Assembly: GCF_042653545.1 (NCBI RefSeq)
Contig: NZ_JBHSIS010000025.1
Span: 68,756 to 132,755, forward strand
DNA: 64,000 nucleotides
Direction: 5' to 3'
Source of the DNA: Actinophytocola glycyrrhizae
GTDB lineage: Bacteria > Actinomycetota > Actinomycetes > Mycobacteriales > Pseudonocardiaceae
The notes beneath the pieces are model-generated. The model was not told where the DNA came from. It searched no databases and was given only the letters and a program-made list of their open reading frames with translations. Positions 44,719-53,374 of this stretch are shown piece after piece; the first letter of the stretch is position 1, and each line of letters starts with the position of its first letter. The position numbers were made by a program, and so were the translations under genes.

Positions 44719-45533
44719 GCACCGCACCACGACCCGGGGTCGTTCCGTTCACCGAACGGACGCCCCGGGTCGCTGCTGCCAGGGCCCTGTCGCGCCGAGT
44801 GGGGCGGCAGCGCGCCGGGCGGTTCCTCGCCGAGGGCGCACAGGCCGTCCGCGAGGCGCTCACATGGCCGGGTGAGGTGCACGAGCTGTTCGTGACCGAG
44901 GCGTTCGCCGACCGCGACACCGAACTGCGCGGGCTCGCCGCCGACCGCGGGGTACCCGTGTCGCCGGTGACCGACCGCGCGATGGCCGGCCTGTCCGACA
45001 CCGTCACACCGCAGGGCGTGGTCGCGGTGTGCTCGCTGGTCGACGTGCCGCTCGCCGAGGCCCTGTCCGGTGCCCCGCGCCTGGTCGCGGTGCTGGTCGG
45101 GGTGGCGGACCCGGGCAACGCGGGCACGGTCGTCCGGGTCGCCGACGCGGCGGGCGCCGACGCGGTGGTGCTCGCGGGTGACGCGGTCGACCCGCACAAC
45201 GGCAAGTGCGTCCGCGCCTCGACCGGCAGCGTCTTCCACCTGCCGATCGCCCGCGCCCCCGTCGACGACGTGCTCGCCGCCTGCCGGGCCGCCGGGCTGT
45301 GCCTGGTCGCCGCGGACGGCTACGCCGAGGACGAACTGACACCCGCCACCGACACCGGTCCGACCGCGTGGCTGTTCGGCAGCGAGGCCCACGGTCTACC
45401 CGATGAGGTGAAATCGGCGGCGGACGTGTCGCTGCGGGTCCCCCTCTACGGCAAGGCGGAGAGCCTCAACCTGGCCACCGCCGCCACGATCTGCCTGTAC
45501 GCCAGCGCATGGGCACGGCGCGCTTCGCACTAG
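44715..45533 (+). CDS. TrmH/SpoU-family 23S rRNA methyltransferase, apparent CTG start
   Basis: The 272-residue enzyme has an N-terminal SpoU substrate-binding domain (PRVAAARALSRRVGRQRAGRFLAEGAQAVREAL) and a C-terminal knot with VADPGNAGTVVRVADAAGADAVVLAG, WLFGSEAHGL and PLYGKAESLNLATAATICLY, the SAM-binding trefoil knot. It methylates a ribose 2'-OH in rRNA or tRNA. No ATG, GTG or TTG precedes the conserved N-terminal domain in frame. A CTG (44715-44717) overlaps the rplT stop as CTGA, the same geometry as the usual ATGA/GTGA couplings. Confidence 0.85.
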   Translation: MSTAPRPGVVPFTERTPRVAAARALSRRVGRQRAGRFLAEGAQAVREALTWPGEVHELFVTEAFADRDTELRGLAADRGVPVSPVTDRAMAGLSDTVTPQGVVAVCSLVDVPLAEALSGAPRLVAVLVGVADPGNAGTVVRVADAAGADAVVLAGDAVDPHNGKCVRASTGSVFHLPIARAPVDDVLAACRAAGLCLVAADGYAEDELTPATDTGPTAWLFGSEAHGLPDEVKSAADVSLRVPLYGKAESLNLATAATICLYASAWARRASH

Positions 45534-45639
45534 ATGATCGATCCCGTGAAGTCGGTGTGCTGGTCGCGTCGGACCGGCCCGGTTTTCGGTCGGGTGGGTT
45601 GGCTGCGGTTGGTGTTGTGGGTTTGTCCTCGCCGGAACG

Positions 45640-45696
45640 AGTGCCGTCAATGGGCCGTTCAGGGCGCTGAGCGCCCTGAACGCGCCTTTCAGGGCA
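45640..45696. repeat. Intergenic palindromic repeat, copy 3
   Basis: GCCGTTCAGGGCGCTGAGCGCC followed by CTGAACGCGCCTTTCAGGGC is nearly the copy at 31227. It lies in the 588-base gap between the rRNA methyltransferase and pheS. The rest of the gap (45697-46007) holds only GC-rich sequence with no convincing gene or RNA. Confidence 0.72.
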
Positions 45697-46007
45697 TCAG
45701 CCACGTCGTCTCGCAGCACCGGATCCAGGGCGGCCCGCACAGCGAGGTCCACGTAGCGGTCTCAGCCCCCACGCAACGGTGGCGCAGACCCGCCCGAACC
45801 GCAGCCGACCCTCCCCTCCGCCACCCACGAGACCTACCCGTCCGGCAAGGACAAACCCGCCACGACGCCGACCGGAGCCCGGCCTCTCCGACGTGATTAA
45901 CACCAACTCCACGGAATCGACCACCAGGTGATCTCGCGCCGATCAGCGGAGCCTTCGGGGACCGTGACGGCACCCAGCCACTATCGAGTGGTCATCCGCA
46001 CCGTTTC

Positions 46008-46027
46008 AGTCCGCGGGGAGGCGGACT
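46008..46027 (+). promoter_or_regulatory. Hairpin in the pheS leader
   Basis: AGTCCGC (46008-46014) and GCGGACT (46021-46027) form a perfect seven-base stem with a GGGGAG loop about 95 bases before pheS. No U-run follows, so it may be an anti-terminator, an mRNA-stability element or chance. No short Phe-rich leader peptide was found. Confidence 0.4.
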
Positions 46028-46121
46028 AGCTGTGGGCCTGATCGGCCGATCACCTAGGATCACTGTGCTCGCCGTCCGCGCGGGCACTCCGATCCGGAAA
46101 CGTCCCTGGAGCCTGCCCCAC

Positions 46122-47189
46122 ATGTCCGCAGCCAACGACTCCTACGATCCGAAGCAGGTCGCGGCCCTCGCGCCCGAGACGCTGCAGGCTGCCGTGGAGC
46201 AGGCGCGCAAGGAGTTCGCGGCGGTCGGCGACCTGGCGGCACTGGCCACGGTCAAGCCCGCCCACCTCGGGGACAAGGCGCCGCTGATGGTGGCCCGCCG
46301 CGAGATCGGTGCGCTGCCCCCCAACGCCAAGGCCGACGCGGGCAAGCGGGTCAACGAGGCCCAGAAGGCGGTGCGCGAGGCGTTCGAGGAGCGCCGCGTC
46401 CAACTGGAGGCCGACCGCGACGAGCGGGTGCTCCGCGAGGAGAGCGTCGACGTCACGCTCCCGTGGGACCGGATCCCGCGCGGCGCCCGGCATCCGCTGA
46501 CCACGCTGTCCGAGCGCATCGCGGACGTGTTCGTCGGCATGGGCTGGGAGATCGCCGAGGGCCCCGAGGTCGAGACCGAGTGGTTCAACTTCGACGCGCT
46601 GAACTTCAAGAAGGACCACCCGGCGCGCACCATGCAGGACACGTTCTACGTGGCACCCGCCGACTCCGGCCTGGTGCTGCGCACCCACACGTCGCCGGTG
46701 CAGATTCGCTCGCTGATCGAGCGTGACCTGCCGGTCTACGTGGTGTGCCCCGGCCGGACCTTCCGCACCGACGAGCTCGACGCCACGCACACCCCGGTGT
46801 TCCACCAGGTCGAGGGGCTTGCCGTCGACAAGGGCCTCACGATGGCCCACCTCAAGGGCACCCTGGACGCGTTCGCCAAGGCCATGTTCGGCGACACGTC
46901 CAAGATCCGGCTGCGTCCGTCGTACTTCCCGTTCACCGAACCGTCCGCCGAGTCCGACGTGTGGTTCCCGGAGAAGAAGGGCGGCGCGGGCTGGGTCGAG
47001 TGGGGCGGCTGCGGCATGGTCAACCCCAACGTCCTGCGTGCCTGCGGCCTCGACCCGGACGTGTACTCCGGCTTCGCGTTCGGCATGGGCATCGAGCGGA
47101 CCCTCCAGTTCCGCAACGGCATCCCGGACATGCGCGACATGGTCGAGGGCGACGTGCGGTTCACCGCCCCCTTCGGCACCGAAGCCTGA
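46122..47189 (+). CDS. pheS: Phenylalanyl-tRNA synthetase alpha subunit
   Basis: The 355-residue class II synthetase subunit carries an N-terminal coiled-coil (about 25-95), motif 1 (PLTTLSERIADVF), motif 2 (GRTFRTDELDATHTPVFHQVEGL), and motif 3 (GFAFGMGIERT). It forms an alpha2-beta2 enzyme with PheT and charges tRNA-Phe. ATG 46122 gives the usual N-terminus; an earlier GTG at 46032 would add unconserved residues. pheT starts 29 bases later. Confidence 0.96.
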   Translation: MSAANDSYDPKQVAALAPETLQAAVEQARKEFAAVGDLAALATVKPAHLGDKAPLMVARREIGALPPNAKADAGKRVNEAQKAVREAFEERRVQLEADRDERVLREESVDVTLPWDRIPRGARHPLTTLSERIADVFVGMGWEIAEGPEVETEWFNFDALNFKKDHPARTMQDTFYVAPADSGLVLRTHTSPVQIRSLIERDLPVYVVCPGRTFRTDELDATHTPVFHQVEGLAVDKGLTMAHLKGTLDAFAKAMFGDTSKIRLRPSYFPFTEPSAESDVWFPEKKGGAGWVEWGGCGMVNPNVLRACGLDPDVYSGFAFGMGIERTLQFRNGIPDMRDMVEGDVRFTAPFGTEA

Positions 47190-47218
47190 TCTCGCCAGTC
47201 AGTAGGAGAGGTAACACC

Positions 47219-49729
47219 GTGCGGGTCCCCGTCAGCTGGCTCACCGAGCACCTCGAGACGGACGAGAAGTACACGGCGGAGCAGATCGCCGAGGCGTTCG
47301 TCCGGGTCGGTTTCGAGGTCGAGGAGGTCACGCCCCTCGGCCCGGTGACCGGTCCCGTCGTGGTCGGCCGCGTCGCCGAGATCGAGGAGCTCACCGAGTT
47401 CAAGAAGCCGATCCGGTACTGCAAGGTCGAGGTCGCGGAGGCCGACGACCACGACGACGTCATCGAGGGCGAGCCGCGCCTGCGCGGGATCGTCTGCGGC
47501 GCCACGAACTTCGCGGAGGGCGACCTCGTGGTGGTCGCGCTGCCCGGCGCGGTGCTGCCCGGCGGTTTCTCGATCACCGCGCGCAAGACCTACGGCCGGA
47601 TCAGCAACGGCATGATCTGCTCGGCCCGCGAGCTGGGGCTCGGCGACGAGCACTCCGGCATCCTCGTGCTGCCAAGCGGTGAGGCGGGTGCCGGTGACGA
47701 CGCGGTCGAGCTGCTGGGCCTGGACGAGAGCGTGATCGAGCTGTCGATCACGCCCGACCGCGGCTACGCGTTCTCCATCCGCGGCCTGGCCCGCGAGCTG
47801 GCGTGCGCGTTCGACCTCGACTACCGCGACCCGGCCGCCATCGACGTGCCGGAGGCCGAGGGCGACGCCTTCTCCGTGACCGTCGAGAGCGAGGACGACT
47901 GCCCGCGCTTCGTCGCGCGCCGCATCACCGGCGTCGACCCGACCGCGCCGACCCCCTTCTGGGTGCGGCGCAGGCTGATGCTGGCGGGTATCCGCTCGAT
48001 CTCGCTCGCCGTCGACGTCACGAACTACGTGATGCTCGAGATGGGCCAGCCCATGCACGCCTTCGACACCCCGTCGATCAAGGGCGGCCTGGTCGTGCGC
48101 CGCGCGCGGCCGGGGGAGAAGCTCACCACGCTCGACGACACCGTGCGCGAGCTGGACCCGGACGACATCGTCATCGCCGACGAGACCGGCCCGGTGTCGC
48201 TGGCGGGCGTGATGGGTGGCGCGAGCACCGAGGTCCGCGCCGACAGCACGGACATCCTCCTGGAGGCCGCGGTCTGGGACCCGGCGGCCATCGCCCGGAC
48301 CGTGCGCAGGCACAAGCTGCCGTCGGAGGCGTCCAAGCGCTTCGAGCGGCACGTCGACGCGAACATCCCGCCGATGGCGCTGGAGCGCGCTGCCCGGCTG
48401 CTGCGTGACCAGGCCGACGGCAGCATCCAGCCCGGCCGCACCGACGAGGGCGGCGTGACCGCGCTGCCGATCGTGACGATGCCGTTGGCGCTGCCCGACC
48501 GCGTCGCGGGCACGAACTACGAGCGCGGCGCGACCGTGCGGCGGCTCCAGCAGATCGGGTGCATCACCGAGATCAGCAACGCGGAGGACGGCTCCCCGGT
48601 CGTGCTCGCGCAGCCGCCGACGTGGCGCCACGACCTCGCCGAGCCGGCCGACCTGGTCGAGGAGGTGCTGCGGCTCGAGGGCTACGCCTCGATCCCGACG
48701 GTGCTGCCCGCGGCCCGGCCCGGCAACGGTGCCACGGCGAGCCAGCGGCGCAGGCGGACGGTCGGCCGCGCGCTCGCGGAGGCGGGCTACGTCGAGGTGA
48801 TCCCGTTCCCGTTCGTGTCGCCGTCGGTGTGGGACGCGTTCGGCCTGGACGCCGAGGACAGCCGCCGCCGCACCGTCTCGATCCTCAACCCGCTCGAGGC
48901 CGAGCGCGGCGAGCTGGCCACGACCCTGCTGCCCGGGCTGCTGGACGCGTTGGTGCGCAACGTGTCCCGCGGCACCCGCGACATCGCGCTGTTCCACATC
49001 GGGCAGGTGACGCTGCCGAAGGCGCAGCAGGTGCCGGTGCCGGAGGTGGGCGTGCGGGGCCGCCCGAGCGACGCGGAGATCACGAGCCTGTACGCCGCGC
49101 TGCCGCAGCAGCCGGTGCACACGGCGGTGGTCCTGGCAGGCAACCGCGAGCGGGCTGGCTGGTGGGGCCCCGGCACGCAGGCGAGCTGGTCGGACGCCGT
49201 GCGAGCCGCGCAGATCGTCGCGGAGGCCGCCGGTGTCGACCTGACGGTGACCGCTGGTGAGCTGGCGCCGTGGCACCCCGGGCGGTGCGCGCAGCTGCTG
49301 GTCGGCGACGTCGCCGTCGGCTACGCGGGTGAGCTGCACCCGAAGGTGGTCGACAAGCTCGGCCTGCCGAAGCGCACGTGCGCGATGGAGCTGAAGCTGG
49401 ACGGGCTCCCGCTGGCGGACCGTCGTCCCGCCCCGGCCCCGTCGCCGTACCCGCCGGTGCTGCTGGACGTCGCGCTGGTCGTCGACGAGTCGGTGCCGGT
49501 CGCCGAGGTCGCGGACGCCCTGCGTGGCGGCGGTGGCGACCTCCTGGAGGACCTGAACCTGTTCGACGTGTTCACCGGTGAGCAGGTCGGCGCGGGCAAG
49601 CGGTCGCTGGCCTACTCGCTGCGGTTCCGCGCGCCGGACCGCACGCTGACGGTGGACGAGGCGACCGCGGCTCGCGATGCCGCGGTGGCCGCTGCCGCCT
49701 CCCGGTTCGGAGCCGCGCTCCGGTCCTGA
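47219..49729 (+). CDS. pheT: Phenylalanyl-tRNA synthetase beta subunit
   Basis: The 836-residue subunit opens with VRVPVSWLTEHLE and has the EMAP/tRNA-binding domain (VVVGRVAEIEEL), the B3/B4 editing domain, B5, the class-II-like core and the C-terminal ferredoxin-like anticodon domain (PYPPVLLDVALVVDESVPVAEVADAL...RAPDRTLTVDEA). GTG 47219 follows TAGGAGAGG. Length is normal. Confidence 0.96.
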   Translation: MRVPVSWLTEHLETDEKYTAEQIAEAFVRVGFEVEEVTPLGPVTGPVVVGRVAEIEELTEFKKPIRYCKVEVAEADDHDDVIEGEPRLRGIVCGATNFAEGDLVVVALPGAVLPGGFSITARKTYGRISNGMICSARELGLGDEHSGILVLPSGEAGAGDDAVELLGLDESVIELSITPDRGYAFSIRGLARELACAFDLDYRDPAAIDVPEAEGDAFSVTVESEDDCPRFVARRITGVDPTAPTPFWVRRRLMLAGIRSISLAVDVTNYVMLEMGQPMHAFDTPSIKGGLVVRRARPGEKLTTLDDTVRELDPDDIVIADETGPVSLAGVMGGASTEVRADSTDILLEAAVWDPAAIARTVRRHKLPSEASKRFERHVDANIPPMALERAARLLRDQADGSIQPGRTDEGGVTALPIVTMPLALPDRVAGTNYERGATVRRLQQIGCITEISNAEDGSPVVLAQPPTWRHDLAEPADLVEEVLRLEGYASIPTVLPAARPGNGATASQRRRRTVGRALAEAGYVEVIPFPFVSPSVWDAFGLDAEDSRRRTVSILNPLEAERGELATTLLPGLLDALVRNVSRGTRDIALFHIGQVTLPKAQQVPVPEVGVRGRPSDAEITSLYAALPQQPVHTAVVLAGNRERAGWWGPGTQASWSDAVRAAQIVAEAAGVDLTVTAGELAPWHPGRCAQLLVGDVAVGYAGELHPKVVDKLGLPKRTCAMELKLDGLPLADRRPAPAPSPYPPVLLDVALVVDESVPVAEVADALRGGGGDLLEDLNLFDVFTGEQVGAGKRSLAYSLRFRAPDRTLTVDEATAARDAAVAAAASRFGAALRS

Positions 49730-49736
49730 CCTCAGT

Positions 49737-49790
49737 GCCCTGAAAGGCGCGTTCAGGGCACGCAACGCCCTGAACGCGCCTTTCAGGGCC
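49737..49790. repeat. Intergenic palindromic repeat, copy 4
   Basis: The best-preserved copy: CCCTGAAAGGCGCGTTCAGGGC, a short ACGCAAC, then GCCCTGAACGCGCCTTTCAGGG, a near-perfect long inverted repeat. It starts eight bases after the pheT stop, facing the converging repair gene, a natural position for a terminator. Confidence 0.82.
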
Positions 49791-49839
49791 GTTGCCTGGT
49801 CAGCCCGTCGCGAAGGCCACCGCCTCCGGCTGCCAACGG

Positions 49840-50526
49840 CTACAAGTGCTTGACGGCCTCCCGCACGGACAGCGGCGACAGCTTCGGGTGGCCGGCCACG
49901 AACGCACGCACCCAGCCCGGTTCGGTGCGGGCGAACTGGCGCAGCGCCCAGCCGATGCCCTTGCGGATGAAGAAGTCCCGGTCCCCGAGGTTCGCCTCGA
50001 TCGCCGCCGTCAGCAGCGCGGTGTCCGTCGCCTCCTTGAAGCTCAGCTGGCAGATGATGGACGTGCGGCGCTTCCACCGGTCCTCGTCGCTCGCCCACGC
50101 GTGCATGACCGGTGTCAGCGCGGCGGAGAAGTTGCGCAACAGCGGGCCGACTCTGCGGTTCGCGAGCTCGTCGACGTAGTCCCACCACGCACCGGTGACG
50201 ATCATCTCCTCGTACAGCGGCAGCAGTTCGGGGGTCTGCCACGCCCGGTACGCGCGGTGGCCGGTCAGGTCGATCGCCAGGTATCGCTCCTCGCGGTAGG
50301 CGGCCTCCCGCCACAGCGTCAGCGCCGCCGTCCGCAGCGCGTCCACGGTCGGCAACTCGTGCGCGGCGAACAGCTCCTTCGCCAGCGCCCTGCGTGCGGG
50401 CGCCGCGACACCCCGGAACGGCAGCTCCGACTTCATGTACCGCTGCATCTCCGGGGCCTTGCCCGGGTCGCCCTCGGCCGCCAGCCCGGACCGCACCGCG
50501 GCGACGAGAGCACGGGGTTCGTCCAC
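49840..50526 (-). CDS. DNA alkylation repair protein, AlkD/HEAT-like family
   Basis: The 228-residue protein matches the alkylpurine DNA glycosylase AlkD family: MQRYMKSELPFRGVAAPARRAL, REAAYREERYLAIDLT, ETYDWWDYVDELA-like ITGAWWDYVDELANRRVG, DEDRWKRRTSIICQL and RDFFIRKGIGWALRQFARTEPGWVRAF. HEAT-like helices hold the duplex and remove alkylated bases without flipping. Start GTG 50526 is chosen since the earlier frame lacks conserved residues. Convergent to pheT. Confidence 0.9.
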   Translation of the reverse strand: MDEPRALVAAVRSGLAAEGDPGKAPEMQRYMKSELPFRGVAAPARRALAKELFAAHELPTVDALRTAALTLWREAAYREERYLAIDLTGHRAYRAWQTPELLPLYEEMIVTGAWWDYVDELANRRVGPLLRNFSAALTPVMHAWASDEDRWKRRTSIICQLSFKEATDTALLTAAIEANLGDRDFFIRKGIGWALRQFARTEPGWVRAFVAGHPKLSPLSVREAVKHL

Positions 50527-50662
50527 GAGGCGCAAGCTAGCCCACCCCACCGACAACTCTGTGCGGCCGCGTGTTCGAGTGGTCGCGTTCCGTGTCGGCA
50601 CGATACGGTAAATCGACTTTCGGGGTGTTCCCCGCTCGCTATTTCGGAGGCAGGCTCGTCCG

Positions 50663-52261
50663 GTGATCAAAGCAAAGAGATTCGCTGCCCTGGCAGCGGT
50701 CGCGGGAGTCGTGCTCAGTGGGGTGGCCGCAACGTCGGTCGCTTCCGCCGCGCCGACAGAAATACCCGAATTCACTCCAGAACCCATCCAATGGGGTGAA
50801 TGCGACAATCCGCGGCTCGTGCAGGCAGGCGCCAAATGCGGCTTCCTCGACGTCCCGCTCGACTACGCGCAGCCGGACGGCGAGATGATCAAGCTCGCGG
50901 TGTCCCGCGTGACGCACAAGAGCCCGGACGCCGCGTACCAGGGTCCGATGCTGGTCAACCCGGGCGGCCCGGGCGGCTCCGGCCTCATCTACTCGGTCTT
51001 CGGCGACTTCGTGCCGGACGGCGGCGGCGACGCGTACGACTGGATCGGCTTCGACCCGAGGGGTGTCGGTGCCAGCCGTCCTTCGCTTTCGTGCATTCCG
51101 GACTACGACGGTTACAACCGGCCGTTCTTCGTGCCGATCACGCCCGATCTCGAGCGGACGTGGCTGACGCGGTCGAGGAATTACGCGGACGCGTGCGGTG
51201 AGAACGGCGGGAAACTGCTCGAACACATGACGACCGTCGACTCGGCGAACGACATGGAGAGCATCCGAAAAGCACTCGGCGCCGAGCGGATCAACTACTA
51301 CGGGTTCTCCTACGGCACCTATCTGGGTCAGGTGTACGGCACGCTGTTCCCGGCCCGTCTCGCCCGCGTCGTGTTCGACGGCAACGTGAACCCGAAGCGG
51401 GTCTGGTACGACGCGAACCTCGACCAGGACGTCGCGTTCGACCGCAACATCAAGGTCTACTTCGACTGGGTCGCGAAGTACGACAGCGTGTACCACCTCG
51501 GCGCCACCGGCCGTGCGGTCGAGGCGCTGTTCTACCGGAAGCAGGCCGAACTGCTGCGTGCCCCCGCCGGTGGCGTGATCGGCCCGGACGAGTGGACCGA
51601 CATCTTCCTGCAGGCCGCGTACTACGTGTACGGCTGGGAGGACATCGCGAGCGCGTTCGCGGGCTTCGTCCACGACGGTGACTGGGAGACGCTGCGGGAC
51701 CTGTACGGCACGCCGCCGTTCGACGACAACGGCCACGCCGTGTACCTCGCGGTGTCCTGTACCGACAAGCAGTGGCCGACGAACTGGAACAAGTGGCGCG
51801 TCGACAACTGGCTCACCTTCGCCCGCGCGCCGTTCGAGACGTGGGCCAACGCGTGGTTCAACGCCCCGTGCGCCTTCTGGCCCGCCGCGGCGGACACGCC
51901 GGTGACGATCGACGGCCGCGGCGTCGGCAGCGCGCTCCTGCTCAACGAGACGCTCGACTCGGCGACGCCGTACTCCGGTGCCATCGAGGTGCGCAAGCTG
52001 TTCCCGAACTCGGTGCTCGTCGAGGGTGTCGGCGGCACCACCCACTCGGGGTCACTCTCCGGAGTCGAGTGCTCGGACAGCATCGTCACCGAGTACCTGA
52101 AGACGGGTGCGCTGCCCGAGCGCAAGCCGGGCGACGGCTCCGACGTCCAGTGCGACCCGGTGCCGCAGCCGGTTCCCTCCGGTGCGACCGCTGACAAGCG
52201 GGCCGCGTCGGCGCCGTCGGCCGACCTGCGCGCCGAACTGGCGGCCGCCGTTCCCCGGTAA
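50663..52261 (+). CDS. Secreted alpha/beta hydrolase, tripeptidyl-aminopeptidase (TAP) type
   Basis: The 532-residue protein has a Sec signal peptide (about 1-29, ending ASA) and the serine-peptidase S33/TAP layout. It shows GPMLVNPGGPGGSG, FDPRGVGASRPSL, the nucleophile in YYGFSYGTYLGQVYG (Ser216), and a TAP-like C-terminal domain with LDSATPYSGA and the His segment GVGGTTHSGSL. These enzymes cleave tripeptides or related amides from peptides outside the cell. The start is GTG 50663 preceded by a GGAGG. It stands alone upstream of the arg operon. Confidence 0.92.
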   Translation: MIKAKRFAALAAVAGVVLSGVAATSVASAAPTEIPEFTPEPIQWGECDNPRLVQAGAKCGFLDVPLDYAQPDGEMIKLAVSRVTHKSPDAAYQGPMLVNPGGPGGSGLIYSVFGDFVPDGGGDAYDWIGFDPRGVGASRPSLSCIPDYDGYNRPFFVPITPDLERTWLTRSRNYADACGENGGKLLEHMTTVDSANDMESIRKALGAERINYYGFSYGTYLGQVYGTLFPARLARVVFDGNVNPKRVWYDANLDQDVAFDRNIKVYFDWVAKYDSVYHLGATGRAVEALFYRKQAELLRAPAGGVIGPDEWTDIFLQAAYYVYGWEDIASAFAGFVHDGDWETLRDLYGTPPFDDNGHAVYLAVSCTDKQWPTNWNKWRVDNWLTFARAPFETWANAWFNAPCAFWPAAADTPVTIDGRGVGSALLLNETLDSATPYSGAIEVRKLFPNSVLVEGVGGTTHSGSLSGVECSDSIVTEYLKTGALPERKPGDGSDVQCDPVPQPVPSGATADKRAASAPSADLRAELAAAVPR

Positions 52262-52321
52262 GGGTTTCGAGCGCGGAACGGGCGCTCCCGGGGTGCCCGT
52301 TCCGCGTCACACCCATCTCGG

Positions 52322-52353
52322 TTGAGTGAGTTTGCATGAGCGTGCATAATCAT
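52322..52353 (+). promoter_or_regulatory. arg operon promoter with ARG box
   Basis: TTGAGT (52322-52327) and CATAAT (52345-52350), 17 bp apart, form the promoter. Overlapping it, 52331-52353 reads TTTGCATGAGCGTGCATAATCAT, containing two ARG-box-like half-sites (TTGCATGA and TGCATAAT). Transcription would start about at the argC GTG (52358), so the mRNA is probably leaderless. ArgR from 57515 is the expected repressor. Confidence 0.75.
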
Positions 52354-52357
52354 CCAC

Positions 52358-53374
52358 GTGACGATCCGAATCGCCGTGGGTGGTGCCAGCGGGTACGCCG
52401 GGGGTGAGTTGCTCCGGCTGCTGCTCGGCCACCCTGAGGTGGAGATCGGGGCGCTGACCGCGGGCGGCAACGCGGGCACCGCGCTCGGCGCGCACCAGCC
52501 CCATCTCCTCCCGCTCGCGGACCGCGTCCTCGCCGAGACGACGGCCGAGCAGCTCAGTGGCCACGACGTGGTGTTCCTCGCGCTGCCGCACGGGCACTCC
52601 GCCGAGATCGCGGCCCGGCTGGGCCAGGACACGCTCGTGGTCGACTGCGGCGCCGACCACCGCCTGGAGAACGGCGAGGACTGGACCCGCTGGTACGGCG
52701 GCGAGCACGCGGGCACCTGGCCCTACGGCCTGCCCGAGCTGCCCGGTCACCGCGCGAAGCTGCGGAACGCCACGCGGATCGCCGTCCCCGGCTGCTACCC
52801 GACGGGCGCGTCCCTCGCGCTCGCCCCGGCACTGGCGGCGGGCATGGTCGAGCCGGACGTGGTGATCGTCTCGGTCAGCGGCACGTCCGGCGCGGGCAAG
52901 TCCCTCAAGCCGCACCTGCTCGGCTCCGAGGTCATGGGCTCGGCCAGCGCGTACGGCGTCGGCGGCACGCACCGGCACACCCCGGAGATCGCCCAGAACC
53001 TGGGGAAGGTCGCGGGGGAACAGGTCGCCGTGTCGTTCACGCCGGTCCTCGCGCCGATGCCGCGCGGCATCCTGACCACCGCGTCCGCACCGCTGAAGCA
53101 CGACGCGGACCCGGACGAGGTCTACCGCAAGGCCTACGCCGACGAGCCGTTCGTCCACGTCCTCGAGAACGCGTGGCCCGCGACCGCCGCCACGCTCGGC
53201 TCCAACGCCGTGCAGCTGCGCGCGACCGTCGACCGCGACGCGGGGCGTCTCGTCGTGGTCGCCGCGCTCGACAACCTGACCAAGGGCACGGCGGGCGCGG
53301 CCGTCCAGTCGATGAACATCGCACTCGGCCTGCCGGAGACCACCGGCCTTTCCACCGTGGGAGTGGCACCGTGA
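52358..53374 (+). CDS. argC: N-acetyl-gamma-glutamyl-phosphate reductase
   Basis: The 338-residue enzyme makes N-acetylglutamate semialdehyde with NADPH. It shows the Rossmann start IAVGGASGYAGGELLRLL, LPHGHSAEIA, the catalytic Cys146 in VPGCYPTGASLAL, SGTSGAGKS and the His in GTHRHTPE. GTG 52358 has no ribosome site and lies at the predicted transcription start. argJ overlaps its end by four bases (GTGA). Confidence 0.96.
   Translation: MTIRIAVGGASGYAGGELLRLLLGHPEVEIGALTAGGNAGTALGAHQPHLLPLADRVLAETTAEQLSGHDVVFLALPHGHSAEIAARLGQDTLVVDCGADHRLENGEDWTRWYGGEHAGTWPYGLPELPGHRAKLRNATRIAVPGCYPTGASLALAPALAAGMVEPDVVIVSVSGTSGAGKSLKPHLLGSEVMGSASAYGVGGTHRHTPEIAQNLGKVAGEQVAVSFTPVLAPMPRGILTTASAPLKHDADPDEVYRKAYADEPFVHVLENAWPATAATLGSNAVQLRATVDRDAGRLVVVAALDNLTKGTAGAAVQSMNIALGLPETTGLSTVGVAP

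Noticed and set aside
45697..46007. Possible gene or tRNA in the gap before pheS
   Set aside because: Frames there are composed of repeat-derived and Arg/Pro-rich stretches; no cloverleaf or family sequence could be recognised.
46736..50314. A 1192-codon minus-strand open frame across pheST
   Set aside because: It is antisense to two clearly conserved synthetase genes and has composition typical of high-G+C shadow frames (Arg/Gly/His-rich), with no domain.
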